Assembly (NCBI GenBank): GCA_002399735.1
Contig: DHEF01000002.1
Coordinates: 178,351 to 242,350 of the forward strand
Reading direction: 5' to 3'
Length of the DNA stretch: 64,000 nucleotides
Source of the DNA: Chitinophagaceae bacterium UBA4857
Lineage (GTDB): Bacteria; Bacteroidota; Bacteroidia; Chitinophagales; Chitinophagaceae
Shown: one piece after another, positions 15,072 through 25,199 of the stretch
Layout of the letters: each line of letters opens with the position of its first letter
Position numbering within the stretch: position 1 is the first letter of the stretch
The notes under the pieces: generated by a model
What the model was told of the DNA's origin: nothing
Databases searched by the model: none
The model's input: only the letters and a program-made list of their open reading frames with translations
Position numbers and translations under genes: made by a program

Positions 15072-17450
15072 TTACTTATTCAGCAACCTTACATAAAACA
15101 CTCTTGGTGTTTCTTTGTCACCCAACGGTGCAAATTTTATGGTAAACCTCTCTTGTTTCAATTGCGATACTATATTTTCCGGAATGGCAATCTCTATATC
15201 AGTAAATGCATCATCTCCATTGCCGTCTAATTTTATTTCTTGCAGCAATACGTCATTTAAATAAATACCCGTACCATTGTTTTTATCTTTTCCAAAAAAC
15301 GTAAGGCGTATTTTTTTACCGGCATTATTTGTATTACGCAGTTCATAACTAAACCAGCCGGCTGCTTTACGCCAGTGGCGGTCTTTAAATAAACCGTTCT
15401 GGGATTTGTCTTCTTTAAAGTTGTGGTCGGATTCCGGTTGCTGCTGCCCGGGATTGACCTGGTCGACTGTTATGGATTCCAATACTAACCGTATTTTTTC
15501 TTTTGCTTCGAGCTCTTTTTGCATCTTCATATAACCCGCTTCATCGGTTTGATACCAGTACAACATATAGCGGCTGTCGTGAATAGAAAAGAAAGGTTGT
15601 AACTCCAGTTGCTTGTATTGGGCAGGATAAATGATTTTTGAAGCGGAAAAGTGTAAGGGTTTGCCTGCAACAGGTTGTATGTTGTCAATGGTAGCTGTTG
15701 TGTTAGCGGCAACCATTACCGGTGCTTGGTCAAGGGGGTAGAGGGGACCATGAGCAATATGTGACATGCGACCGGCATCAGCAACCAATCCTGTTAAGTC
15801 GGTAGTGTCAGTAGCAGCACCTAATATTATCGGACCATATTTAAAAGAAACCCAGGAAGAGCGGTCGGGTAGCGGCTCGGCTTCTACCTGCATGGGTAAA
15901 GTAAGCATTACCTTATCGCCGTTTTTCCATTGACGGTTAATGGATATATAACCAAATTGGTTTTTTGTAGCCGTTATTGTTTTTCCGTTTATGCTTACTT
16001 GCAATGGAGCACCTTTAACCCAGGAAGGATGACGTACATACAGCGTAAACTTCTTCGTTTTCTTTAGCGATAAGGTAATTGCTGATTGATTATTGTATGG
16101 AAAAGAGGTTTGCTGTTGTACCTGGATATTTTTTTCCGGCCAGTTAAGCGATGAAGCAATAAACAGGTTGACGAATAAATCGTTACCGTTATGGGCATAA
16201 ATCATTTCGCCATACTTGCCGTGGCTTTCTATACCCGAGCCTACACAGCACCACATGCCATCATGTACAGCAGAGTACACTCTGTAATGCCTTGGCCGCA
16301 TAGTAGTAAAATATACAAAGCCGCCATCGGGATGTTGGGAGGACAGCATATGGTTATACACAGCCCTTTCGTAATAATCCATATACTGCAACTGCGGATT
16401 GGCTAAGAATAAAAACTTAGACAGCTTGAGCATGTTATACGTGTTGCAGGTTTCCGGACCTTCTTTATCTTCTATCATGGAGTTAAAATCACCGGCAGGA
16501 TGAAAATGCTCTCTTACACTGTTACCGCCAATAGAAACAGTGCGGTTGTTTACCACGGTTTCCCAAAAAAAGTTGGCCGCATCTCTCCATTGCGCATGAC
16601 CACCTACATCTGCAATACGGGTATAACCAATTACTTTGGGTATTTGTGTATTAGCATGAAAACCGGTGAGTGAATCTTTGTGTAGTAGTAACGGATTTAA
16701 TATTTGTAAGTGCGACATACGTTCTGCTAGCCCTAAATATTTTTTATCACCTGTGAGTTCATACAAATCGGCAAACACTTCGTTTAAACCACCATGTTCA
16801 CTGCGCAGCATATCCTGTACCTGTTCGTTACTTAAACCCGAAAGCATGTTATAAAACCAGTCAGATAGTTTTACCAACATGGGCTTGGCTTTTGCAATAC
16901 CGGCAATTTGCCAGGCATCTAACAGGCCCGCATAGGTTTTATGAATATTGTACAGCGGTACCCATTTGCCGTTAAGTGAAAAACTTTGTGCTCTGATGTT
17001 GCCGGCTGCTATTTCTTTCCATATGGCACTACCACCTGGTACGCCTCCTATATAACCATTGCTGTTTTGTTGCTGGCATTTTTCCAACTCATCTACCATG
17101 TAGTGCAGGCGTTGAAGTACTTCTTTATTTCCGGTTGATGCATACATGTTGGCCAGGGCAGAAAGGTAATGTCCGCCGATATGGCCATCCAATCCGGAGT
17201 TCTCCCAATTATCATACGATGGTTTTTTGGGTGTAAGCCCGGCTTCTCTTAAAAAGGGTGCCAACAATCTGTCGGCATCCATTTCCAAGATATATTTTAA
17301 ATCGGTTTGCTGTGCTTTTAAAAAAGGGCTTTCGGCCAAGCGTACTGCTTGCAAGGGAAATTTTTGCAAAGCGGTTGTTTGACTAAAACTTGTATAAGGT
17401 GTTGCCCCTATACTTACTGCCAAGCCGATACCAATTAAAAATTGTTTCAT
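15072..17450 (-). CDS. GH127/GH146 family beta-L-arabinofuranosidase (DUF1680)
   Basis: This 792-residue protein has a signal peptide (MKQFLIGIGLAVSIGA..., cleavage near FSQ). The (alpha/alpha)6 barrel begins LAESPFLKAQQTDLKYILEM and includes NSGLDGHIGGHYLSALANMY. The zinc/thiolate active site of this family is visible: Glu and Cys in GPETCNTYNMLKLS, and the Cys pair in GMWCCVGSGIESHGKYGEMI. C-terminal beta-domains follow to residue 792. Known members cleave beta-L-arabinofuranose from plant glycans and arabinan-type side chains by a cysteine nucleophile. The HIGGHYLSALA wording leans towards GH146, but GH127 cannot be ruled out by eye. Confidence 0.9.
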   Translation of the reverse strand: MKQFLIGIGLAVSIGATPYTSFSQTTALQKFPLQAVRLAESPFLKAQQTDLKYILEMDADRLLAPFLREAGLTPKKPSYDNWENSGLDGHIGGHYLSALANMYASTGNKEVLQRLHYMVDELEKCQQQNSNGYIGGVPGGSAIWKEIAAGNIRAQSFSLNGKWVPLYNIHKTYAGLLDAWQIAGIAKAKPMLVKLSDWFYNMLSGLSNEQVQDMLRSEHGGLNEVFADLYELTGDKKYLGLAERMSHLQILNPLLLHKDSLTGFHANTQIPKVIGYTRIADVGGHAQWRDAANFFWETVVNNRTVSIGGNSVREHFHPAGDFNSMIEDKEGPETCNTYNMLKLSKFLFLANPQLQYMDYYERAVYNHMLSSQHPDGGFVYFTTMRPRHYRVYSAVHDGMWCCVGSGIESHGKYGEMIYAHNGNDLFVNLFIASSLNWPEKNIQVQQQTSFPYNNQSAITLSLKKTKKFTLYVRHPSWVKGAPLQVSINGKTITATKNQFGYISINRQWKNGDKVMLTLPMQVEAEPLPDRSSWVSFKYGPIILGAATDTTDLTGLVADAGRMSHIAHGPLYPLDQAPVMVAANTTATIDNIQPVAGKPLHFSASKIIYPAQYKQLELQPFFSIHDSRYMLYWYQTDEAGYMKMQKELEAKEKIRLVLESITVDQVNPGQQQPESDHNFKEDKSQNGLFKDRHWRKAAGWFSYELRNTNNAGKKIRLTFFGKDKNNGTGIYLNDVLLQEIKLDGNGDDAFTDIEIAIPENIVSQLKQERFTIKFAPLGDKETPRVFYVRLLNK

Positions 17451-17558
17451 GTTTCTATTTTTACCTCACCCCAACCCCTCACAAAGGAGAGGAGCTTAAA
17501 ACCCTTCAGCAGAAAAAGTTTTAAGCGAAGAGAACTATTTTAATCTTCCATTATTCAC

Positions 17559-19505
17559 TTACTCCAACACTATTACAAAACCACCGTTAGGTTTTAGTGT
17601 AACTTTTTGTATGCCTTTAGCGGTTGTAGTATTTATTTCAAAATCCGACAATTCTTTTCCATCTGCGAAAAGCGTTGCTTTTTTCTTTTTAAAGAGGGCA
17701 AGATTTAGAGAAATGCTTTTTTCTGTTGCTTCGCCATTTATACCTGCTATATACCATTTCTTATCTGCTCTTCTTGCCAATACAGCATCTTTACCGGGAA
17801 AGCCACTGATGAATTTTACTTCATCCCATTGTACCGGTAATTGGCGTAAAAATGTTTTTACATCGGCCGGTACATGGCTCATGCCATCGGGCGATTCGGC
17901 AATATGATGAATGCCGGAAAGAAAAATAATGGAGGTAGCTAATTGAAACGCTGCTGTTGTTTTGCGTTTGGATTTACTAAAGGTTATTTCGTGCAGGTTT
18001 ACGGAAGTGAAATCCATCGGATCAAAAGCATTGCGGGTGAAGGGCAACATCGTACTATGATTGGCTTCCCTGTCTGCATCGTTCTGGTTGAACGTAATCA
18101 TTTCAAATCCTTTTACCGCTTCTACTGTTACCAGGTTGGGGTAAGTGCGGCTCCATCCTCTGGGTAAAGTAGCACCATGAAAGTTTATCAGTAAACCGAA
18201 GTCTGCTGCATCTTTCAATATGTCTATATAATACTGCATTACCGAACGGCCATCACCACCGAAGAAATCTATTTTTAATCCTTTAATGCCTATTTCTTTT
18301 AAGCGGGTAAATTCCTGTACCCGGCTTTCGTGGGTCAACATTCTGTCTTTCGGTGTCATTTTTACTGTGTTCCAGTTACCCGCAGAGTTGTACCACAGCA
18401 ATAAGGAAACGCCTTTGGTGTTGGCATAATCAGTAAGTTCTTTTATTTTATCATAACCAATTTTGGTATCCCAGGATGCATCTATTAAACAGTACCGCCA
18501 ATTCATGTCGGCCGCAAAATCAATATATTTTTTTTGTTCGTCGTAAATAATATAATCGTCTTTGCTCATGATCCAGCTCCAGGATGCTATGCCCGGTTTT
18601 ACATACGAGTAATCTTTTTTAGCTGCGGAAGTGGCAAGATCGGTACCCAAAGTAGATTCTACAATAGTGCCCAACGAACCAATGGTGATGACCCGCCAGG
18701 GTGAATAAAAAGAAGAAGCTGTTGAGACAGGCAGTATGCCGCTTTCAGTCATCGTTTCTCTTGGGTCGGGAAAGGCTATTTGGTAAGTAGCTGAATCAGG
18801 TTGGTTGAATAATTTTGTTCCGCAATAGGTGCCATCCATACCGGCTTCGGTAATTAATATCCAGGTTTCATTTTGTTGAAACAATGCAGGATATACCCAG
18901 CCATTATTATTGGGAGAGGCGGTGCCAACCGGAATATTTTGTCGGTAGTTATCTTCATAGGCAGGATTGGTTTGCTCAAAACCTGTTTTGGCTGTTTGCA
19001 TGGGCTGTAAAAATGCTTTGGCATCATTGTTCAATACAAATCCTGTTTTTTCTTCGGTAATCGTAATGGGTGCGTTTTTATCATTTGCTAACTGATAACG
19101 AAAAGCCACACCATCGTTGGAAACCTGAAAAGTTATTTCCAAAGCCCGGTTTTCTTTGTTTTCCAATTGAACAACCGCTTTATTGGCCTGGTAGGTAATC
19201 TTCGTTTTTTTTCCGGTCCATAAAGCATACTCGTCAGTAATAGCAGCCGGTTTGGTGATGCTTTTCAACTGAAGTATTGAAAATAAATCATTGTCAGCGG
19301 TTAGCAGGCCTAAGGGCGAAGGTTGAATAACTAAATTTCCGTTATAGCGTACGGCATAGGTTACCCTATCCTGTATTTGTTCCAGTACTACTTCAATGTT
19401 GCCATCGGGACTTTTTACAGCATACAATGAGGTTGTCTGTTGACAAGCTGTAAACAAACCAACTATAAAAATTGCCGCTATCGCCATCCAATATTTTTTA
19501 AACAT
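17559..19505 (-). CDS. GH97 glycosidase, retaining alpha-galactosidase-like lipoprotein
   Basis: This 648-residue protein has a lipoprotein signal with the lipid-bearing Cys at residue 21 (GLFTAC). The N-terminal beta-super-sandwich (SPDGNIEVVLE, FQVSNDGVAFRYQL) is followed by the (beta/alpha)8 barrel: GIASWSWIMSKDD, WRYCLIDASWD and GIKGLKIDFFGGDGRS, with Asp413 where retaining GH97 alpha-galactosidases place their nucleophile. Inverting SusB-type glucosidases lack this Asp. VEAVKGFEM follows as expected. The likely activity is alpha-galactosidase or beta-L-arabinopyranosidase on xylan or arabinan side chains. It starts 26 bases after the SGNH esterase gene ends. Confidence 0.9.
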   Translation of the reverse strand: MFKKYWMAIAAIFIVGLFTACQQTTSLYAVKSPDGNIEVVLEQIQDRVTYAVRYNGNLVIQPSPLGLLTADNDLFSILQLKSITKPAAITDEYALWTGKKTKITYQANKAVVQLENKENRALEITFQVSNDGVAFRYQLANDKNAPITITEEKTGFVLNNDAKAFLQPMQTAKTGFEQTNPAYEDNYRQNIPVGTASPNNNGWVYPALFQQNETWILITEAGMDGTYCGTKLFNQPDSATYQIAFPDPRETMTESGILPVSTASSFYSPWRVITIGSLGTIVESTLGTDLATSAAKKDYSYVKPGIASWSWIMSKDDYIIYDEQKKYIDFAADMNWRYCLIDASWDTKIGYDKIKELTDYANTKGVSLLLWYNSAGNWNTVKMTPKDRMLTHESRVQEFTRLKEIGIKGLKIDFFGGDGRSVMQYYIDILKDAADFGLLINFHGATLPRGWSRTYPNLVTVEAVKGFEMITFNQNDADREANHSTMLPFTRNAFDPMDFTSVNLHEITFSKSKRKTTAAFQLATSIIFLSGIHHIAESPDGMSHVPADVKTFLRQLPVQWDEVKFISGFPGKDAVLARRADKKWYIAGINGEATEKSISLNLALFKKKKATLFADGKELSDFEINTTTAKGIQKVTLKPNGGFVIVLE

Positions 19506-19531
19506 ATACGCTTATTTTAATCTACATTGTT

Positions 19532-21460
19532 TTATTTATCTGTTCTGAAGGGAGAAGCCGGTAATCCTTCTTTGTTATACAGGTTCGGATTTACAGGATT
19601 ATCAGCCCAGGCATACCGTACATATTTAGGTTCGGTAATTTCGTCACTCCAGACAAAGATGTTGTTGCCTTCTATTTTTGCATGTGCCCAAACAAATTTT
19701 TTGTCTGCACCGGCAATAACAAAATCAGCAGGTGCTTCACCATCATTGGTGGTCAGGCCAGTGCCTGTATGCGTAAACTGGAGGGTGATTTTATTTCCTT
19801 GTATGGATGATGCTTGATATATGGGGCCGGAATAAACAATGCTTTCGTTATAAGCTAATTTAAGTGCGGCTAAAGCCAGTCTTTCACCCACCACTTTTTT
19901 GTTTTCGGGATGTATATCATTCCATTCGCCGGCATCAATAGCTACAGCCAGTGCCGTATTAGATACGTCCAGAGCTTTCAACTGAGATTCTCTGAATAAA
20001 GCCCAGTTACTTTCTTGTGGCAGGTAGTTATAGTCCATAAAGCCCGGAAGCTGTACCATTAGAAAAGGTAATTCGCCCAGGTTCCATTTATTGCGCCAAT
20101 CTTTAATTAATGCTTTTTGCATATCATAGTATTCCCCGGGTTTACCGGTATCGCTTTCGCCCTGGTACCAGCAAATACCTTTGATGGTGTAGGGAATTAC
20201 AGGGGCGGTCATGGCATTGTACAATGCGGCAGGCTGGTTTTGTGCGCTGATACCAAAAGGCCCGGGACGGCGTGGAATAAATACTTCGCCAACCTTGTAT
20301 TGCCAGGTGCCTTTTAAATCTACCGTATCAGTACCGGAAAAAATGCAATAGGGTTTATCAGGAACAAAGCCGCCTTTACCATTGTTGTTGGTAACCTTAA
20401 CTACAAATATATTTTTGCCTGCTTTTAAAATATTTTCGGCAACTGGGTACCTGCGTTGGGGATACATGTATGTTTTTCTTCCAATAAATTGTCCGTTAAT
20501 ATAGAGTTCGTCGGCATCTACAATACGACCTAAAAAAACTTTAGCCGCTTTGCCTGCCATAGCAGCAGGTATATCAATTTCTTTGCGATACCAAACTACA
20601 CCGTTGAGGTCTTTAACGCCCTGGTCTTCCCAATAACCGGGGATATTAATATTTTTCCAGCCCTTTGGCTCATAATTTACGTCAAACCATTTTACATTGC
20701 TTAGCATACCCAGGTCTTTTGACGGCGCCGGTATCATACCGGATCTTGCTTTTCTGTTGGTTTCGTTTATGTAAGCAGTGTCTTTATTTTTTTGGATAGT
20801 GGCCGTTATGTCGGAAAAATCTTTCAGGCCTTCTTCGCTGGTCCAGGCTTGTATAGGTGTACCGCCTACACTTGCATTAATAATGCCTATGGGAATATTG
20901 TATTTATCAGCAATTTTTTTGGCAAAGAAATAAGCTACGGCAGAAAAAGGACGAATATTCTCACCAATGGCGGCTTTCCATTCGCCATTGGGTAAATCAG
21001 TTTGTGGTTGCTCAAGGTTAGTTAAAGTAGGTATCCAGAACTGGCGTATATGCGGATAGTTGGCTTCGGCAATTTCTTTTTCGTAAGTAATATCGTGAAT
21101 ATCTAACTGGTGTACCATATTGCTTTGGCCACTGCAAAACCATACATCGCCAAATAGAATCTCTTTTAATGTAATGCTGTTTTTCTTTCCGCTAACGGTT
21201 AAGGTGTAGGGGCCGCCTGCGGCAACAGGAGGTAATAGTAATGACCAGTTACCTGCTTTATCGGCTTTTGTTTTCAGCGTTTTTTTGTTAAATGTTACCC
21301 GTACATTTTCATCGGGAGCAGCCCAGCCCCATATTTTTACTTTGGTGTCTCTTTGTAAAATCATACTGTCGCTTACAATGCGGGGGAGTGTTACCTGCGC
21401 ATGCAGGTTGGTGAGCCCCATGACCACTGTAAGTATCCATAAAAAAATCATTCTTTTCAT
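19532..21460 (-). CDS. SGNH sialate-O-acetylesterase-like carbohydrate acetylesterase
   Basis: This 642-residue secreted protein has a signal peptide to about residue 21. The SGNH hydrolase shows block I as DVWFCSGQSNMVHQLD (nucleophile Ser) and block V as EWNDIHPENKKVVGERLA (Asp and His). GICWYQGESDTG is the family's usual QGESD block. A GH2-like jelly-roll insert (about 265-385, with WYRKEIDIP and DELYINGQFIG) splits the catalytic domain, as is common in Bacteroidota members. Despite the database name, enzymes of this type in xylan loci deacetylate xylan or its oligomers. It lies 7 bases from the DUF6807 gene upstream. Confidence 0.88.
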   Translation of the reverse strand: MKRMIFLWILTVVMGLTNLHAQVTLPRIVSDSMILQRDTKVKIWGWAAPDENVRVTFNKKTLKTKADKAGNWSLLLPPVAAGGPYTLTVSGKKNSITLKEILFGDVWFCSGQSNMVHQLDIHDITYEKEIAEANYPHIRQFWIPTLTNLEQPQTDLPNGEWKAAIGENIRPFSAVAYFFAKKIADKYNIPIGIINASVGGTPIQAWTSEEGLKDFSDITATIQKNKDTAYINETNRKARSGMIPAPSKDLGMLSNVKWFDVNYEPKGWKNINIPGYWEDQGVKDLNGVVWYRKEIDIPAAMAGKAAKVFLGRIVDADELYINGQFIGRKTYMYPQRRYPVAENILKAGKNIFVVKVTNNNGKGGFVPDKPYCIFSGTDTVDLKGTWQYKVGEVFIPRRPGPFGISAQNQPAALYNAMTAPVIPYTIKGICWYQGESDTGKPGEYYDMQKALIKDWRNKWNLGELPFLMVQLPGFMDYNYLPQESNWALFRESQLKALDVSNTALAVAIDAGEWNDIHPENKKVVGERLALAALKLAYNESIVYSGPIYQASSIQGNKITLQFTHTGTGLTTNDGEAPADFVIAGADKKFVWAHAKIEGNNIFVWSDEITEPKYVRYAWADNPVNPNLYNKEGLPASPFRTDK

Positions 21461-21467
21461 TGCCCTC

Positions 21468-22460
21468 TCATTTTACTTGTTGTATATAATTGTTCCAGGC
21501 TGTATTTGCCTGAACATTATTTTTTTTACCGTTAAAAACTATCAGCCTGTATTTTAAAATATATTCGTTTCCGGGAGTGAGTGTCCAGTCTTTATTTTTT
21601 GTAGGCGAAAAGTTGATAAATAAATCGCCCCGTCCCTTATTACCGTTTGCATCCCAGATACGCAAAGGTTCGGGATGATTGTAATTACCGGGATGCGAAA
21701 GTATCATCATGCCGCCCCAATCATTTTGGGGGAGGTTGCCTTGTGCTATAAGCCAGCGGGCTGCACTGCCATCGGTATTGCTCCTGTTTTTTCCTTCGGA
21801 AGTCAGTACTTCGCAGTTGTCTTTATTCCAATAGTCCGTAGCGCGCCAACCCAAGCCGCCGCCATAACGGTACGTAAGTAGTTTTATGGGGCTGCTGGAG
21901 GCACAGGTGAGTTTACTGCTGATATCAATGATGTATTGTGAACTATCGGGTGTATATACTTTTACGGTTTGCCATTCTTTGATCGCTACTTTTTTGGTAT
22001 TGTTTTTATACAATACGACATGCTCCAGCAAAGCCGTGTAAGTAGCAAAGTTTTCGGTCTTACTTATTTCTGTAAATTTCATAAAACGTACAGTGCCCTT
22101 GCGGGCATGTAGGTTCCAAAAATCGATGGTGTCTTTTTCAAACAAAGTATGTGTCCATGGGTTCCAGATACCATAATGATGATAGTGGTCGGCAGGTTGT
22201 ATTTGGGTAAGCACCTGCCCGTTGGGTGTGTACAGCGGATGAATAAAGCCGCTACGTTTATAAATGGTGTCTACGCCTGCAGGTGGATAAGCAACTTTGT
22301 ATTGGTACGTTAGCAATGGTTGTTGTTTAAAAAGAATGGTTAATGTGCTTGTTGTATCTATACTAAAAAAAGCAGCAGTATTTACCTGCGCATTAGCGGT
22401 ACTGCTACTAACTATGACTGTAGCAATGCAACAAAAAATATATGTAAGCGTACCCTTCAT
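21468..22460 (-). CDS. DUF6807 family secreted protein (often labelled PmoA)
   Basis: This 330-residue protein has a signal peptide ending near ANAQ (residue 25). The conserved blocks FIHPLYTPNGQVLTQIQPAD, then HYHHYGIWNPWTHTLF, RYGGGLGWRATDYW and ILSHPGNYNHPEPLRIWD are typical of the DUF6807 family. The common label methane oxygenase PmoA is misleading; there is no membrane segment beyond the signal and no relation to methane oxidation in the context. Histidine-rich motifs suggest a metal site or carbohydrate-binding cleft. It is tightly packed between GH3 (14 bases) and the SGNH esterase (7 bases), so it belongs to the xylan locus, but its reaction is unknown. Confidence 0.8.
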   Translation of the reverse strand: MKGTLTYIFCCIATVIVSSSTANAQVNTAAFFSIDTTSTLTILFKQQPLLTYQYKVAYPPAGVDTIYKRSGFIHPLYTPNGQVLTQIQPADHYHHYGIWNPWTHTLFEKDTIDFWNLHARKGTVRFMKFTEISKTENFATYTALLEHVVLYKNNTKKVAIKEWQTVKVYTPDSSQYIIDISSKLTCASSSPIKLLTYRYGGGLGWRATDYWNKDNCEVLTSEGKNRSNTDGSAARWLIAQGNLPQNDWGGMMILSHPGNYNHPEPLRIWDANGNKGRGDLFINFSPTKNKDWTLTPGNEYILKYRLIVFNGKKNNVQANTAWNNYIQQVK

Positions 22461-22474
22461 GCTATTTATTGTTG

Positions 22475-25087
22475 TTATAACGTTTTTACGGTTTTGGTAA
22501 TAGTATTGCTGGTTGTTTTGTTTTTTACACCGGGTTGTCCGCCACCAACACTAATGTTTATTTTACCCTTGGGTGTGTAAGTAGTGCCTTCCTCATTTAT
22601 TAAGGTAAGATCGGTTGCAGACAAGGTAAACTGTATATGTTTTCGTTCACCGGCTTTTAAAACCACCCGTTGAAAACCTTTCAGCACTTTTAATGGTGCT
22701 TTTCCTTTTACATCAGGGAACTGTAAGTACAGTTGTATTACTTCTTCGCCATCCTTATTACCGGTATTGGTTACCGTGGCGGTTACTTTTATGGGTTTAC
22801 CTGTTGCTATCTGTGCGGGGGCCTGTAAGTTAGTGTAGGAGAAAGTGGTATAACTTAAGCCATAACCAAAAGGATATAAAGCATTGCCTTTAAAGTACCG
22901 ATATGTACGGCCTTGCATATCATAATTCAGAAAACCCGGCAGGTCGTTATCGCTTTTGTAAAAAGTAACGGGTAGTCGTCCGGCAGGGTTGTAGTCGCCA
23001 AACAAAACATCGGCAATAGCCGTTCCGGCGCTTTGCCCGGCATACCAGCTATTCACAATGGCCGGTATGTTTTCACTTTCCCAAGGAGTAGCAATGGCAC
23101 TGCCGGTCATCATTACAAATACAACCGGTTTACCACTGGCGTGCAGGGCCTTTAATAAATTGGTTTGCACCGCAGGCAGCAAAATAGATGTTCTGTCGCC
23201 GCCATTGAACCCCGGCGCATTAACCGGCATTTCTTCGCCTTCCAGTTGGGGCGAAATACCACCCACATAAATAATCGCGTCCACATCTTTTAAACGATTA
23301 GTAAACTGCGTAAAATTTGTTTTTATAAACTGGCCGGTGCGTAAGCGAACATTTGCTTTTCCGCCGCCTTGCCAGTATTCCAATACAATTTTATAAACCG
23401 AATCTTTTTTTGTGTTTAATTTATAGGTACCGGCACCCCATCTATTACGTTGCCAGGCATTGATAACAATACTGTCATTTACAATAAAGCGATAGCCGTC
23501 ATCTGCTTCCACTTCAAAGGAAAGTGTTTCATTGGCAGGGGCTTTAAAATCAGTACTGTAGCGGATAGAAAAATCGTTAGCCCGCAGGTTGTTAATGACA
23601 GTTGAACCTTCTTGCCAGAAATTATCAATATCTGCTTCTGTTTTTTCAGCAACCGGTTCGCCTGACAGTTCTTTGTTATTATAGTAAGTTGCTTTAATAC
23701 CTTGTTTACCTTGCCAGCTATATTGTTGTTGATAGTTGCTGTAAGTAAGCAGGGTGTCATTGGTAAAATTGATAGCTTTCTCATAAATGACTTCTACGCC
23801 TGCACCCAGTTTTTCTTTTATACCATCTAGTACTGATACAACCCTTGAAGGCGTGCCGTTATAGTTGCCCAGTACAGCAATTTTATTATCGGCATTGGGA
23901 CCTACTACCGCTATTTTTTTAATTGTTTTTTTAAGAGGTAAAAGATTTTGGTTTTTTAGCAGCACTATGGATTGTTGCGCCATTTTCAACGCATGGGCTT
24001 TATGTTCCGGTGCTTCTAAAACAGTAGCGGGTGTTTGCGCATATTTTACCATTGCTACAGGGTCAAACATTCCCAGGCGATAGCGAATGGTAAATAATCT
24101 TTTTAAGGAAATATCAATTTGTTGTTCGGTAATCAATCCCTTTTTTACTGCATCTACCAGGGTATAATATACTGTTTGTCCGCATTCTAAATCGGTACCA
24201 TGCATTACGGCATCTACAGCAGCCGATGTTGCATCCGGGTGTGTTTTATGGTATTTAAAAAAATCATCTATTGCCCAGCAATCGCTGGTAACATAACCAT
24301 TAAATTTCCATTGTTTACGCAGAATATCGTTCATTAACTGGCTATTCCCGCAACAAGGCTGTTTGTCCACGGCATTATATGCACACATTACACCTGCAAC
24401 ATCCGCATCTACAATCAATTCTTTAAAGGCAGGTAAATAGGTATCCCATAAATCGTATGCCGACGGGTTAAAATTGTCGGAATGACGTGATGGTTCCGGG
24501 CCGCTGTGCACGGCATAGTGCTTGGCACATGCTGCTGCTTTTAAGTATTTGTCATCGTCACCCTGCAATCCTCTTACAAATGCTACGCCTAATTTGGCGG
24601 TAAGAAAAGGGTCTTCACCATAGGTTTCCTGGCCACGGCCCCAGCGTGGGTCGCGAAAGATATTGATATTGGGTGTCCAATAGGTTAAACCCATGTAACG
24701 CTCATTATTGCGACCTTGTGCTGTTGCTTTGTTGTGAACGGCACGGCCTTCCAATGCGGAATAGTGGGCCATTAATTTTAAGGAGTTAGTATCCCAGGTG
24801 GCGGCCATACCAATGGCCTGCGGGTACGCCGTAACATTATAAGGTGTCCTGGCTACACCATGCAATACTTCATTCCACCAGTCGTACGCCGGAATGCCTA
24901 AATGCGTAACTGCCGGAGCTGCATTGAGCATTTGGGCTACTTTTTCTTCTAAAGTTAAACGGCTTACTACATCGTTTACTCTTTCTTCTACGGAAAGTGC
25001 AGGGTTCCACATGGGGAATGATTTGTATTCCTGTGCGGATGAAATAGCAAAAGTAAAGATGGCTGTTATCGTTAGTAGTTTCTTCAT
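22475..25087 (-). CDS. GH3 beta-xylosidase/beta-glucosidase with PA14 insertion
   Basis: This 870-residue protein has a signal peptide to about residue 18. The GH3 N-terminal barrel shows PAYDWWNEVLHGVAR, NINIFRDPRWGRGQETYGED, AAACAKHYAVHSGPEPSRHS and the nucleophile in GYVTSDCWAIDDF (Asp269). SDC rather than SDW is the wording of many xylan 1,4-beta-xylosidases. The second domain carries IKKIAVVGPNAD and is interrupted by a PA14 module (about 465-600, GIKATYYNNKELSG). YPFGYGLSYTTF and an Fn3-like domain end the protein. It would release xylose from xylo-oligosaccharides in the periplasm or outside. Confidence 0.95.
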   Translation of the reverse strand: MKKLLTITAIFTFAISSAQEYKSFPMWNPALSVEERVNDVVSRLTLEEKVAQMLNAAPAVTHLGIPAYDWWNEVLHGVARTPYNVTAYPQAIGMAATWDTNSLKLMAHYSALEGRAVHNKATAQGRNNERYMGLTYWTPNINIFRDPRWGRGQETYGEDPFLTAKLGVAFVRGLQGDDDKYLKAAACAKHYAVHSGPEPSRHSDNFNPSAYDLWDTYLPAFKELIVDADVAGVMCAYNAVDKQPCCGNSQLMNDILRKQWKFNGYVTSDCWAIDDFFKYHKTHPDATSAAVDAVMHGTDLECGQTVYYTLVDAVKKGLITEQQIDISLKRLFTIRYRLGMFDPVAMVKYAQTPATVLEAPEHKAHALKMAQQSIVLLKNQNLLPLKKTIKKIAVVGPNADNKIAVLGNYNGTPSRVVSVLDGIKEKLGAGVEVIYEKAINFTNDTLLTYSNYQQQYSWQGKQGIKATYYNNKELSGEPVAEKTEADIDNFWQEGSTVINNLRANDFSIRYSTDFKAPANETLSFEVEADDGYRFIVNDSIVINAWQRNRWGAGTYKLNTKKDSVYKIVLEYWQGGGKANVRLRTGQFIKTNFTQFTNRLKDVDAIIYVGGISPQLEGEEMPVNAPGFNGGDRTSILLPAVQTNLLKALHASGKPVVFVMMTGSAIATPWESENIPAIVNSWYAGQSAGTAIADVLFGDYNPAGRLPVTFYKSDNDLPGFLNYDMQGRTYRYFKGNALYPFGYGLSYTTFSYTNLQAPAQIATGKPIKVTATVTNTGNKDGEEVIQLYLQFPDVKGKAPLKVLKGFQRVVLKAGERKHIQFTLSATDLTLINEEGTTYTPKGKINISVGGGQPGVKNKTTSNTITKTVKTL

Positions 25088-25134
25088 ATTAACTGTTGTT
25101 CTGTTGAATCATAGTTAGTGGTTAAGAGTTCATG

Positions 25135-25170
25135 GGAGGTGAATAGTGCGTTTGTTCACTATTCACTTCC
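25135..25170. repeat. Inverted repeat upstream of the GH3 gene
   Basis: GGAGGTGAATAGTG and CACTATTCACTTCC form a 14-base-pair stem (one G-T wobble) around an 8-base loop. It lies between the secreted GH43 and GH3 genes, just upstream of the GH3 start, and may stabilise or process the long transcript. Confidence 0.55.
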
Positions 25171-25199
25171 TGACTTATGGACTTTCCGAATCTCGGACT

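Noticed and set aside
21468..22460. Reading the DUF6807 gene as a methane monooxygenase subunit (PmoA)
   Set aside because: There are no PmoA membrane segments or copper motifs and the context is carbohydrate breakdown; the label is a database artefact.
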